Part shown: positions 34,929 through 46,317 of the stretch, in pieces
Numbering within the stretch: position 1 is the stretch's first letter
How the letters are laid out: every line of letters begins with the position of its first letter
Assembly: GCF_000003855.2 (NCBI RefSeq)
Contig: NW_003101664.1
Location: 930,878 to 994,877 of the forward strand
DNA: 64,000 nucleotides
Source of the DNA: Blastomyces gilchristii SLH14081
Lineage: Eukaryota; Ascomycota; Eurotiomycetes; Onygenales; Ajellomycetaceae
Direction of reading: 5' to 3'
Notes under the pieces: generated by a model
Seen by the model: only the letters and a program-made list of their open reading frames with translations
What the model was told of the DNA's origin: nothing
The model's database searches: none
Program-made: the position numbers and the translations under genes

Positions 34929-37900
34929 ATGGAATCGTCCTTCAGCATGGCGACTGCTGTGTCCACGAAACCCCCCGCGCCCAAAATCAAACGTGCTGCT
35001 CCGTCATACATCCAGACCGGCATCAATGGCGCGAAGCCGTCACAACCATCTCCGTCTCCACTGGGCTTGGCTTCAAGTCGCGTTGCAGGCGCCAAACAGC
35101 CAGGCACGGCAACTCCAACAAGTGCTACCGCCGTAAATGGCGCAAATAATCGTCAGCCAACGCGCCCGAGGAAAGAGGTACTGAAACCCAGCGACTCTGC
35201 GTCTCGTTTACAGCGCCTTTCGATAAAGCCCCCCAGCGCAGATGGAGCTGCTATAGACCGGAGACAACTGAAGAAGTTTCCGGAGCCATATGGTCAGTGT
35301 TCCCTATCTTCAATTGACTTTTCACTACAAGGTATGCGCTAAATGCTTTGGCGTTATAGTTAAAACTACCTCCTACATCCTTAAAAAGTACTCAAAAGTT
35401 CCGCCGTCTTTAACTATACATCTACATCCCACACACTTCCGTTTCGACCAACAGGATGGCAGCTTTCCCTATAACTCCGAAATGAAGGTCATAATCGAAC
35501 ACATCAAGGCTGGCACCGTTCCCCACGACATGATTGAGGAGTTGGTGAGGGGCGGTGTTCGGTTCTACGAGAGTAGGTTTCTGTCATACTTGTTTACATC
35601 CGCGAAGTCCTGGAGCTAATTTTTGAATAGACTGCCTTATCGTCCGTGTCGTGGATCATAAATCTATCACCACCCAACCTAGCCCCTCATCCAATGCCGC
35701 TTCCGGGGAAAAGAGCTCACCTTTTTCTTTGCACAATTACAATCAGCACATCACCCCTTCACCATTCGTTCCATATCCGCGACAGAACCAGTCGAAGATA
35801 AAACCTACCATTAATGGATCTTCTACAGATAGCAGCCAGAAAGCAGATGAACAGCCAGCTTCGGAAACAAATAAGGAGAACGGAGCACCCAACGGGATTA
35901 CGGCAGGATCTAGCAGTTCAAAGCAATCAGCTCTGAAACCTAAAGTTTTCACCACTGTACTTCATCCCACTCCTCAGTCACTGCTGGCAGAGTTGACGCT
36001 ATTGTCCATGACTCCGGATCCACGAGCTGTAAATCGCCGTCAGCCTCAAGCATATTCCGCGTCGCGAACTGGATCTGCCGCCCAACCTCCTACTCCCTTG
36101 TCTGCGTTGCCATCTTCTCCGGTAACTGACCGTGCGCCTCCAGCAAAGCGACAAAAGATGATGGTAGAACCATCAGAACTTCTAGAAGCCGAGGCAAAAC
36201 TTATACATGCCACAGCTCCACCGCTCTACCTGGAGCCGGTTGATGGATTAGCAGCTAGTGCGAATCTTCTTAAGTTCTTGGAAGATCCTCGACATTGCAA
36301 CAAACCGCCTTCGCCAAAGACTAGAAGACGGACTGTCGCAGAGTTAGCTGCGGATGAAGCATTGGCCGCTGAGGAGGAACGATTCATGCTTATCATGGAT
36401 GAGAGGCTAGGACCTTCTACGTCTGGCAACGGCGGGGCCGCAAAAGCTCCTAATGTTGATGATGAAAGTGGTGCTGCTCCATTCGAACCTAGGTTTTCGA
36501 GATTTAAAACGCTCGAGAAAATTCGCCTTGAACACGAAGAGAAAGCTAAAATTGAACACGAAAAGAAGCTTCAACAGGACCACGCTAAAAGATTACAGCA
36601 GGAAGCTGAGAGAGAAAAGCGACGCGCAACTGAACAGCGATTGGCAGAAGAACAAAGCAGAGAAGACAGTAGAAGACAAGCAGCGGCAGCACAGCATGTT
36701 CAGGTACAAGCACAGGCGCAACTCGTGGCAGCACAGAATCGACGGCCCCAATCCCGGGGGAACCCGCCTATGGGAATTCCTCATCAGCCGCAGCCTCAAC
36801 AAATGGTTCCAGCTTCTCAGGGTCAACAGTCGTCTCCACTTGTGCGGAATATAACCCCTCATAGCTCGTCACCTATGACAGGAAATTTAATGGGACCCCA
36901 GATGAATCAAGGAATACCAATGGCTATGACCAGCTCGGCACAAGGGGCAGGAAGTCCACTTCAAGTTACATCAGGCGTTCAGCATAGCCATCCAGCTATT
37001 ATGGGACATCCAATGGTTACTACGCGAAGCCAACAGGGTCCAAGTAGGCATGGTACTCCCCAGATGGCACACGGGACACCGGCTATGTCTCATGCCACAC
37101 CGATAATGCGCAATGCAACTCCCACGCAGAGAATGACCCATGCAAGCCCCAACGCATCTACCATGGTTCAGACGCCCGTCATGAACCATGCAATAATGGC
37201 CAATCCTCAGATGAATGGTGTAATGATGACCCCCCAACAACAACAGCAGGCTATACTACAACAGCGGCAACATCTTATGATGCAGCGGAATTTGCAGGCC
37301 CAGGCCGGTGGTCAACAGTTTACACCACAGCAGATGGCACAGCTTCAGCTTCAGGCCAATATGCATGCCCAACATAATATTCAAAATGCTCAACAACACC
37401 CCAATATATTCATGCAGCAGCAAGCGCAGGCACAGGCACAGGCGCAGCAGCAGCAACAACAACAACAGGAGCAGCAAGCCCAACAACAGCAGGCGCAACA
37501 AAATCAGTTCCCAAATGCGGCAGCTTATCAAGCCCATGCCATGCGATCTCAGTTGGCACAAATGCAAATGTCACAGTCTCAAGCTCCTCACGGTCAACAG
37601 CAAGGAAGCTCACAGCAGCTCCCGCAACAGCAGGTCATGCTCCAGGCCAATGGTGTTGCTGCGCAAGGCCAAGGAGCGCTTCCTCCCCGTTACCGGCTAC
37701 TCTACGCGCAGCGCATGTTGCCGCAAGCTCAAACCGAGGTACGAACAAAATTCATGCAGCAGTTCGGTCATCCGTCGGGCTGGCACGATGCCATTCGCCA
37801 GCAGTATCAAGAGCAAGTGGAGAAAACCTCCAAACAGTATCTGCTTGATTTTATGAAGCGAGAAGGTCAACAACGAGCTCAACAAGCACAGGCTCAGGCC

Positions 37901-38005
37901 CAGGCCCAGGCACAAGCACAAGCACAGGCTATCCAGCATCAACAACAACAGCAACAGCAGCAGCAACAACAACAAGCCATGATGGGTAATGGTATAGGCA
38001 AATAG
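34929..38005 (+). CDS. spt20: SAGA complex structural subunit Spt20
   Basis: Three exons (34929-35292, 35360-35572, 35631-38005) give 983 residues. Spt20 holds the SAGA transcription co-activator together and contacts the histone acetyltransferase module and TBP-regulating subunits in the nucleus. The conserved Spt20 domain starts at about residue 122 with VKTTSYILKKYSKVPPSLTI, continues HLHPTHFRFDQQDGSFPYNS and VPHDMIEELVRGGVRFYEN, and ends CLIVRVVDHK across the exon 2/3 junction. Further conserved motifs are LHPTPQSLLAELTLLSMTPD and EAKLIHATAPPLYLEP. A charged coiled-coil stretch (about residues 490-560) leads into a C-terminal half dominated by Gln, Met, Ala and His. A second ATG at 34947 could be the true start. 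Exon junctions restore conserved codons, so the model is firm. Confidence 0.92.
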
Positions 38006-39123
38006 ATTGTCATTATCCTTCGCGGTTTGGGTTTGCTTGCCTGCTACGTTACTTTGTGCTGAGCGCATTCTGACAGCGCATTTTCTTCGTGGTAACTACG
38101 TGGTAACTAGCCTAATCTATTCTTACCCATCTGCTCCCCTCTTCTAAACATTCAACCCTCTATCCACCTTTTTTATGACCCCCATCTTTCTAACATAACC
38201 CTTCACCAACTTCCCAACTTGTGCTATTAACATTCTATACCATATTCCACATCCTTCACTCCCTTCTTCGTTATTTGCATATTGTACTTTTGTCAACCAT
38301 CAGATGACCTATTACGAACAACTGTGGGTGGCTCACCTTGCAACCTTGCACTACCTAGTTCACCTATCAAGTGAAGCAAAAGATTCATCTATCTTTATCA
38401 GGCGTTGTCGTTTTCTTCTTCTTTTCTTTTACTTACTCCCTCTTTTCAAGTTACAAATGGCCTGGTGGAGTTTTTTGTTCTTCTTTCTTTTTGTTTTGAA
38501 ACAAGGCTGGGTTCATCGGGGATTTCCAATTTATTTTACTGGTAGGTAGGACAGGCTACGGCAGGCGGGTAGGGCGAAGCGAATTGATTTTGATTTTGTC
38601 TGAATGGATTCATTGAACTATATACTATTCTGCATTCCTTTTGTTCCCTCCTTCTTTTCTTTTGCATGGGTCCCAACTTCTTTCTTTCCTTGAAACTGGT
38701 TCAAATCTAATACTAACCCAATTCCTCTGCCTGTTTTTTCTGGGCTTGCCTTTTTTTTTTTTTTCTTACTTTGTTCATCGCTCTGATCTCATGTTCATTT
38801 ATAGTTGCGAGGGTTTCCCTTTCTCCCATTGATTGTGTGTGTTTATATACAATACTCTATTTTGTTCCGTAAGAGCTCCTTGCAATCTATGTGCGTTATG
38901 CTAGTTTCGCACTCTTATTTTTACCTCCCGGCCTTAACATCCTATGTTCCCATCGCGGAACTTAATTAATATATTTTCGTTGAATGGTATTATTGCCCTC
39001 CATGGGTATATATAAACAGGAGGTATTCAGAGGCAAAGACGTATCGCAGAGTCGTTCCCCACTCCTAAGATTTATATCTTTCATTTATTTTTTCCTTCTC
39101 GCAAACCGAGTGCCTCTTACCCC
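38006..39123. other. Intergenic, T-rich 3' flank of spt20
   Basis: Long T- and CT-rich sequence with a 14-T run near 38750 and a TATATAAA box-like word near 39010. ORFs are low-complexity Phe/Leu runs. I looked here for the missing 5' half of the downstream oxygenase and did not find it. Confidence 0.5.
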
Positions 39124-39852
39124 CAATCTCGTCAGTGGCTGACAGCGGTGGAGATTACTACGGAGGATCAGCCGGAAGAAACGGTGGGAAACGGCCTCAT
39201 CGGCTTCCGCGAGACACTGACGGAGTGTTTCCGGGCTGTGGGAGAGCAAGGGAGGAAATTAAGCGAGCTAATTGCTGAAGGGTTAGGATTGGAGCCCTCT
39301 TATTTCGACGGGTATTTTCGCCAACAGGAGTCCCTCTGCCGTTTGATCCATTATAAAACACCGGAACGGGACGGTGGAGATGAGGAAAACGGAAAGGATA
39401 AGCATGATGATATCGGTGCCAGCCTCCACAGCGACTGGGGCCTCCTCACTGTCCTCCTACAAGACAACGTTGGCGGACTTCAAGTACTCGATTTAAAAAA
39501 AACACAGACGTACATCCCTGTCCCGCCGACGCCAGGCGCCTTCGTTATCAACTGCGGCGATCTCCTTTTCCGCTTCACCAATGGTGTGTACACATCCGCC
39601 AAGGATATGGTGGTTGCGCCACCACCGGGAGTGGATAGATATAGCATCGCATTTTTCAACAATGGGAATCCAGTGTATGCCGTGGATGTCTTGCCTCTAG
39701 GACCGGAATGGAAAGAATGGGTCCAGGGCCAACAAGGTGCTGCGCCCCCGGCTAAAAGGTTCTATGAGCCTATTACTGCCGGGGCGTACTTTGAAATGAA
39801 TTGGGAAGCCAGTGTCGCCGGGCAGAAGCAATCTCCCGAACGGGACGCATAA
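39124..39852 (+). pseudogene. 2OG-Fe(II) oxygenase (isopenicillin N synthase-like), N-terminally truncated and missing the distal His
   Basis: The open frame covers only the C-terminal half of a DIOX-type oxygenase: GFRETLTECFRAVGEQGRKL, LGLEPSYFDGYF, RLIHYKTPERDG, then LHSDWGLLTVLLQDNVGGLQ (HxD metal ligands), then FVINCGDLLFRFTNGVYTS, AKDMVVAPPPG and DRYSIAFFNNGNP (the R-x-S 2OG site). In active members the motif after the TNG element is S-x-x-HRV; here the His is replaced by Asp (SAKDMV). No ATG opens the frame: codons run back without a Met to about 39124, after an acceptor-like CAG, and no upstream exon with the DIOX_N domain is found. It is either a pseudogene or a very short divergent protein using an unseen first exon. 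Confidence 0.65.
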
Positions 39853-39986
39853 TGAAAATAGAGGTAATGGTGGTCGTGGCGGAAGAACCTCAATAAACCT
39901 TCATTGATTATATGGCATGAAAAGGACCATTATTTCTGTCGAATGCATTTGTAACACGTAAACATAGGGTATTTGATTTCGCAAAG

Positions 39987-41282
39987 CTATAAGTTCTTCA
40001 GTCTCGCATTGCGTCGTTCCTCCTCTCTCTTCGCATCCACGCGATTTAAGAAGTCCATCCGGCCCAAGTAGCCCTCTTTGGCTTTACTGTGCACGTCAAG
40101 ATCATCCTTGATGCCTGCCCGATCGACATATTCAGCCCAGTCAAGTTTAGACTTCATGACCGTATTTAGTTTAGGCCCCTTGGGCTGTTCAGCTGCTCCT
40201 GCACCACCGGGGAAAGCGGTATTCTTTTCCCAGCTCTTTTTTATCATGTCAGGTGGGTTTGGATCGAAGCGGGAATATCTGCGTAGCGGCCTTCCCAGCG
40301 GAATCCGAACAGCATCGGATGTGTGGTTGGGCTCGTCACCCCCTTTCGTATTGCTCGAAGTCTTCTTTTTCTTCTTCTCTGCTTCAGAGGAGAGATATAG
40401 TTTTGCCTCGGCGGAGTCCTTAGGGACGGTTTTCTCTTCGGTTATAACCTCGCCCGCGAACTTGTAGACTCGTTTTATGGTTATGGTTTCCTCGCCTGGA
40501 AGTACCGGGGCTGTCTGGCGAGAGAAATCATTTACTGTTGTTCCATCCTTTGGCATGCCTTCCTCTGAGGTCAGAACACTAGGCTTCGGGGGGATTGGGC
40601 TCGGCTCAACCGCTTTCATTTTTTCCCACAGCGCATCTACATCTACCGTAGCACCATCAGCTTTTGCTAAAGGCCGTTGTTCCTCTTGTCTGTATAAAAA
40701 TATAATTAGTAAGCCCGCATGCAAACATTGTCTTCGCAACATAACCGATTCCAAGAGAAATGGCGGAAACACATACATCCGCATCCTCATCCCTCTCGTC
40801 CTCACGAACCCACCCTCGCCACCAACATCATCATCATCATCAATCTCAAAATCATCACCCTCCTCATCATCACTAGGCTTCTTCTCGCCTTTTTTGACCT
40901 TCCCTTTTTTTCCGCCCTCTTTCTTCCTCCTCGCCTTCTCCATCTTTTCCTTCCCAATTCTTATCGTAACCTCATCACCAGAATCGAACTCAGCATCCAT
41001 GATAACATCTCCATCGTCAGGATCAGGCGATAACTTCCTCCTTTTACTGGGTCGACCGCCATCCGCAGTTCTACCATCGACATCCTCCTCGCCCTCCCCC
41101 TCTTCCACATCCTCTTCAGCGGGCGCGTTAACATCAAAATCAGAATCCTCTTCGGAGTTATAGTCTTCTTCGTCCTTGCCGTTATCTCCTATTGGCGTGC
41201 GGGGGATGTGTTCCGGCTCAGCTGGGTGTGTCACCTGCGACACGCCGTCGTGGGAATCGGCTGGTGAGGCTTGTAGGGCCAT
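39987..41282 (-). CDS. swc5: SWR1 chromatin-remodelling complex subunit Swc5 (BCNT/CFDP1 family)
   Basis: Two exons, 41282-40777 and 40689-39987, give 402 residues. Swc5 is needed by the SWR1 ATPase to exchange H2A for H2A.Z in nucleosomes. The N-terminal 160 residues are highly acidic with KRRK and lysine-rich patches (SEEDSDFDVNAPAEED, GGRPSKRRKLSPDPDDGDV), as expected for a histone-binding region. The middle has DGATVDVDALWEKMKA, and the C-terminal BCNT domain is KLDWAEYVDRAGIKDDLDVH followed by KEGYLGRMDFLNRVDAKREE. The 87-base intron joins RGMRMR to IQEEQRPLA. The gene lies tail to tail with the oxygenase remnant, stops 134 bases apart. Confidence 0.92.
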   Translation of the reverse strand: MALQASPADSHDGVSQVTHPAEPEHIPRTPIGDNGKDEEDYNSEEDSDFDVNAPAEEDVEEGEGEEDVDGRTADGGRPSKRRKLSPDPDDGDVIMDAEFDSGDEVTIRIGKEKMEKARRKKEGGKKGKVKKGEKKPSDDEEGDDFEIDDDDDVGGEGGFVRTRGMRMRMYVFPPFLLESVMLRRQCLHAGLLIIFLYRQEEQRPLAKADGATVDVDALWEKMKAVEPSPIPPKPSVLTSEEGMPKDGTTVNDFSRQTAPVLPGEETITIKRVYKFAGEVITEEKTVPKDSAEAKLYLSSEAEKKKKKTSSNTKGGDEPNHTSDAVRIPLGRPLRRYSRFDPNPPDMIKKSWEKNTAFPGGAGAAEQPKGPKLNTVMKSKLDWAEYVDRAGIKDDLDVHSKAKEGYLGRMDFLNRVDAKREEERRNARLKNL

Positions 41283-41961
41283 ATTCTGTACTCTGAGGTT
41301 TTCGTAAAGTAGGAAGCTTTATATGTTGTGGTTACAGTTGCAACGAAGTCCCTGTCACATGGACTGGGCGATTGGACCGAATTTATTGGGTGTAACCCAA
41401 GCCGGATCGAACTGGGAAAGAAGAAGTCGTTGGAATCCCAGGCAGAAGGCGAATGCACCCAAAGCGTTAAAATTTAAGAAAAGAGAGCTTGGAACAGTAT
41501 GTAACTTTCAACAGCTGGCTGAAGCCTGCTTGAAGCCGAAGCCGCAAATGGCGACTCGCTCTAAACTCCGCGCGCGAAAGTTACACGTGACTGTTTCGCG
41601 GATGAATATTGTTCCATTCCACTTCGCCAAGCGCCAAGCCCGTTGTTGCCCATTTTACCTTTATAGTTGAAAAATGATGGATATAAAACGGAGAGTTACA
41701 GTAGATGTCCACGTTCCTACGCAGAAAATGATGAATTATAAGGCAAGCACAGAACTAGTAAAGCGAAGGGGAAAAAAAAGAAAGCCATAAAGCTAGCCTA
41801 CATAAAGCATGATCATAAGCCAAAAAAAACTCCACCCAACCAAAAGAAAAAGAAAACAACGGAAATATTACCACGTTGAGCAGGCCCAGGCCAGGATAAG
41901 CACCTCTCCAATGCCCAATACAAACACACTTTATCAAAAGCCATCCCATCACTAAACCCCC
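41283..41961. other. Intergenic between swc5 and the four-TM gene
   Basis: It contains the swc5 promoter and the 3' flank of the next minus-strand gene. The ORFs here (41323-41670 plus, 41755-41952 minus) lack domains. Confidence 0.5.
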
Positions 41962-42798
41962 TTAAAATAAAGAATCCTTCCCATCATCATCCCTACTCCG
42001 GTTGCCCCGCCCCATCATCCCTGCCTCCACCCCAACTACAACCCCTCTCTTCCGCTCCATTCCAAACTCCATCCACCACCCTAACAACGCCGCTACTCCC
42101 AACACAGCTTCAAGCACAATCAGAACACACATAAGCGCAAACGACGCATGCGTCTCCCTGCACAGTCTGCCAAATTCATCCGTGGCGTCGACGGGTTTAC
42201 CATCCTCGTCAAGCCCTTCCGCGTACCCCCATTTGCACGTCCAGGTGCGGATGGTTTCGCCGACGCTGTCGCCGTTGTTCACTCGAGGGTCGGTGATGGT
42301 GGTGGTGAAGGCGATGGCGGCGATGGCGGCGATGAGGCCGCCGAGGGCGACTATGGTTATAAGGGAGTTTAGGAGGACTATGCGGGCGTGGGGCTAGGTG
42401 GGGTTAGTTGGTGTCTGTTATATATGAATAGGTGAGGGAAACGAGGAGTTTTTACGTACAGATGGGAGGAACGAAAAAATGAGATAGGCCAGGGTGAGCA
42501 AGGCGATGATGCTTCCACAGGCAATCAGGGCCGTGGTGGGACGCAGATCAAGCTTCTCAGGCCACAGGACGAGCCCCCAGTTCTTGAACGGGTTGGTTTG
42601 CTGGTAGAAGCGGAGAGAGCGGACTTCGCAGCCGATGACAGTTACGGCTATGGCGAAGATGAGGCCGGAGATGGAGATACGGGCCCAATGGAAGATTTTG
42701 GCGCGGCGCAGATAGGCGGATTCATCTTCGTCGGAGGCGGCTAGGGTTGTAGCGTGAGAGCCGTTGTGGGAATCCACAAGCGATAGTGGAGGGGTCAT
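41962..42798 (-). CDS. Four-TM membrane protein, family not recognised
   Basis: Two exons, 42798-42460 and 42393-41962, give 256 residues. Four hydrophobic segments: ISISGLIFAIAVTVIGC, ALIACGSIIALLTLAYLIF, IVLLNSLITIVALGGLIAAI and ALMCVLIVLEAVLGVAALL. The loop between TM3 and TM4 is about 65 residues with WTCKWGYAEG and FGRLCRETHA, so its two Cys may form a disulfide. The layout resembles MARVEL-like or tetraspan fungal proteins, but I cannot name a family. The start MTPPLSLVD at 42798 is chosen because the longer in-frame ORF from 42933 adds unconserved-looking sequence. The splice junction is in phase 0. Confidence 0.75.
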
Positions 42799-44392
42799 TT
42801 TTTTTATTGACGGCGATGAAATGAGTGGAATGGAGGTAGGAAATGATTCACACCTTGCCTCGATAGGATAGAGATGTATGGAATGAAGGGTGGGATGCAC
42901 TGAGTTGAGATAAGTTCTCGATTCAGCTGTCAACCATCAAACCGCTCGAAGAAAGCGTAGATGGCTTTGCAGTAGTTGATCTAGTTATATATGAAAGTTT
43001 TATGAAAGAATAGTGGGGGGAAATAAATCTATGGTTAGATAGATTAATGAAAGGAGAGATCAAAGAAACAGATAAGGCACAGCCTAGACAAGCACAGCTG
43101 CCAACAGGATGAATGAAGGTAAAAACAAAACAAGCAACAAAAACTAAAGCAGGAAACGGGAAGTTGGAAGGAGTAGAGGAATATTTGAAAGTGGAAAGAT
43201 GGGAAGCGGGAGACAATATGTTTTTATTCCTCAATCTGCTGCTACACTCCCAACCCTATCTACTGGCAGAGGGGAGAAGAAAGCAAGTGTGCTCTATGTG
43301 GGACAAGTAGAAAAGACATGGGAGGGACATATTAACCCTGTCCCTCCACCCAGCATATCACAAGAACTCCTTCTATCTCAGATCAACGATTGGTCCTCGC
43401 AAACTGTCGATCAGCGCATACAAGAATGCATGATTGTTTCACTGCACATTCTCTGCAAACACCGGGCGGCTGCGGGACTTGGTTTGGGATAAAGGACATG
43501 GGGAAGGGATTTATGTCACATAGAACACATACGCGACAACCCATTAACACAATCATATCCAATCAAACAAGAAATCCAGGGTTTCCGGTTACCCCCCAGA
43601 AGTCTGCAGCGGGCTTGATATGTAGCTGATTTCACCGGCAGTGTTTGGCGCCTTGCGTGCAGGATCTCAGCAAGTTTGCATGAAGAAACAGGAAGAACGC
43701 AGCGCCAGCGCCAGGAACGCCGAGGTGATTGGGTGAGGCTGAGTTAGAGTTGGACGGAGAGTTTGGGTGGGTGTGGGGATGGCCTAGCCTTGTTGGAGTT
43801 AGCGCCGGGAAGGGTAACTAACTAGTTCTAAAAATAAACCTGGATATCAAACCGTCTGTGCCAGCCGGGCGACTAAATCTAACGTCTTCCTTTTCTTGTG
43901 AGGATGGCTCAGGAGTAAGGAGGGTTTAGTGTCGAGGAATGTCTACATGATCAGTCTACTCAGGTTATTATATTTCTTCGAAGATCCCAGTTGAAGCGAG
44001 AGTTTGGTCTTATCTCTCTTGACAATCGAGAATACCAGCCCAGCTTGGAAATGAAAATTACAGAAAAGAAAAGTTCACTAGACGAATTCAGATAGATCCT
44101 GAGTTGAAATTCTCAGCTGCGAAAAGCGCTGGATGCTCCAGACATTAGTCTTCAATAGTCGGGTTGATCACCAGCCAAACAACCAGGTATTTAATTCGTG
44201 TTTGATTCGTGGATAACATAATATGCATATAGTCAATTGCCCGTTAACCCTTCGGTTCCCCGGTGTCCCCATTCACCATTCACTCAGGAAAAACCACGCA
44301 GACCTATATGTCCAACGGATGGGGGAAAAAATAAAATGAGATGAAAAGATTATTGCGCCGTTCGGAAGTCCCCGACCCTCCCCACCAAACGC

Positions 44393-44434
<42 letters not shown>

Positions 44435-44462
44435 GAAAAACAAGGAGAACCGATCGCAAAAT
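42799..44462. other. Intergenic, 1.7 kb, no supported gene
   Basis: Short ORFs between 43113 and 43629 overlap in several frames and have no domain. A 39-A homopolymer (44394-44432) lies just past the mis12 stop. I see nothing else. Confidence 0.5.
44394..44432. repeat. 39-base poly-A run
   Basis: Thirty-nine A in a row on the plus strand, so poly-T on the strand of mis12, about 30 bases past its stop. The exact length may be a sequencing artefact. Confidence 0.9.
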
Positions 44463-45627
44463 TCAACCATCCCCTAACATCCCTACCACCCCTTCTAACG
44501 CACGCACCTCCTCCCCCTCAACCCTCCGTCCCGCCACAACAACTCCATGCCCCTCCCCCGCCCGGCCCAACTCCCCGTTCCTCACCAGATGCATCCGCGT
44601 CCGACTCTCAATATACGCCCTTCTCTCCTCACGTCTGGGATCTAGCTCCATGTCATCTGCGGACTGGGGCAGGGAAGTCAGCTTCGGTCGTAGCTGGGCT
44701 AGCATTGCGCGGAGCGCGTGGAGTTGAGAGAGTATGAATGTTGTGTTTGTTGTTATGGGGTTGCGGGAAGGGTCTGCGGCATCACCAATGCGAAGGCGGC
44801 GGGCAGCGGGGTCAGTGAGGAGGAAGGAAAGGTCCGGGGCGTCTGCGGTTGTGGTTGTTGTTGAGGTTGAGGTTGCAGTTCTTTGGGAGTGGATGGCTAG
44901 TGTTGTTGCCTCTTTCTCGTCTACGGAGGGTGGATGGGGAGTGTCTTTGAAGAGAATCGAGCGTAGTTGGGCGATTATTGCGTCGTTGCGGTCGGATTCT
45001 TGGCGTAGGGCACGCTGTAGTTTTCTGGTTTCGCGTAATTTTTGCCGTTGGAGGGTTATTGATTCTAATGTTGGGGCATTTGGAGGACTGGGGCCGAGGG
45101 AGAGTTTCTGATATACAAACGAAGAGGTAAGAGTTACTTAGAGACGGTATCCTAAGAAATTGTTTTGTTTGATAGGTTGCCCTCACCTCGTAATGTGTCA
45201 ACCGCACCCATCCAAGCAGATCTTCCGGTACAGTCAGGATATTCCTTAACACGTAGATCTCAAACTTGTCAAAGGCCTTATCAACCGTCGCCTCCAGCAG
45301 TGTCTCCAATTGATGTAGTCCATTCTCTATCTCCAGCCGCGCTTCCGGGTACTGGATGTTCCCATCGTCGTCTGTATCCGGAATGGTGTCGGGGGCGTGA
45401 GAGAAGCCTAGTCGCTCTGGTGGCGCGGTCAAAAGGCCATCTTCGAGACTAGAGATAGCTTGGTAGACCAGGTTGTTTATGGAGTTTATTACGTCGTCTA
45501 TCAGGGACTAGATAAATATGCAGATAAGTATCCTCCTCCACAAGCAGCTCGTAGTGGATTCGCGGGCACTTACGAGCGGGGTGTAGCTGAAGTGCTCTGT
45601 GAGCAGGGCGGTTGTAGCGTCATTCAT
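44463..45627 (-). CDS. mis12: Kinetochore protein Mis12/Mtw1
   Basis: Three exons (45627-45574, 45507-45187, 45107-44463) give 339 residues. Mis12/Mtw1 is the head subunit of the MIND complex, which links centromeric CENP-C to the Ndc80 complex. Exon 1 is a tiny 18-residue start, MNDATTALLTEHFSYTPL, continuing with SLIDDVINSINNLVYQAISS and LEDGLLTAPPE, the conserved Mis12 N-terminus. The middle has LEIENGLHQLETLLEATVDK, then AFDKFEIYVLRNILTVPEDL and LLGWVRLTHYE, also typical. Exon 3 is helical and charged (ESITLQRQKLRETRKLQRAL), as in the family's coiled coil. Donors GTAAGT and GTGAGG and the acceptors restore all frames. The family call is secure. Confidence 0.93.
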
Positions 45628-46317
45628 TGCTAGGGAATAGATCGTGAGACGGGCATGTTTTATATTGATCTATATAACTTCCCTGGGCAATGCGCATTCC
45701 ATGCAAAATCTCCCGCTTGCAGTTGATATTCGCATACCTACCAGAAATGTTAACACGTGAGACCTGAAGGACTTGACAACTTCGCGTGGCGCGTTTGCCA
45801 AGGAATCGCGGGTTTTTGCCAAGCTTAACTCTAATTGACCCCCTTCCAGATCAAACACTGCTGAGACATGCATATCCACGGAATAAACAAGCAGGGCAGC
45901 ACCATTTTCAGAGTTATTTGTTCCAAATATCAAGCTATTTCAGAATTAAGCTGGGAGACTTAATTCACAACTTCTTAAGGGTATAACAAGTGGACGTTTT
46001 TATCGCGCCATTTGTTTCGTTCTACTCCGTACAGCCGACACCGAAAGGGACTGAAAGGACAACATTCGGCTCAGAGCCATTTGCAGGCCAGCCAGCAGGG
46101 ATTATATACAATAACCAAATTCATGACATAGCCGGGAAAGAAATAGACACACATCTTGGATCAAAATATAAGGGAAGCAAGATTAGGACAGAAAGACTAA
46201 GACGAACCTAAAAACAAATTGGAAAGAGAGTAACTTTCCCTCTCGACACCTCCTCAAACCGCCTCTTCATCAACGACAAACGTCAATCAATTTCATACAC
46301 ATCCTTCATCTATCTAT
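45628..46317. other. Intergenic between mis12 and the cupredoxin gene
   Basis: It has one exact TACTCCGTA (46023-46031). Short ORFs (45670-45933 minus, 45786-45986 plus) lack domains. The mis12 promoter must lie here. Confidence 0.5.
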
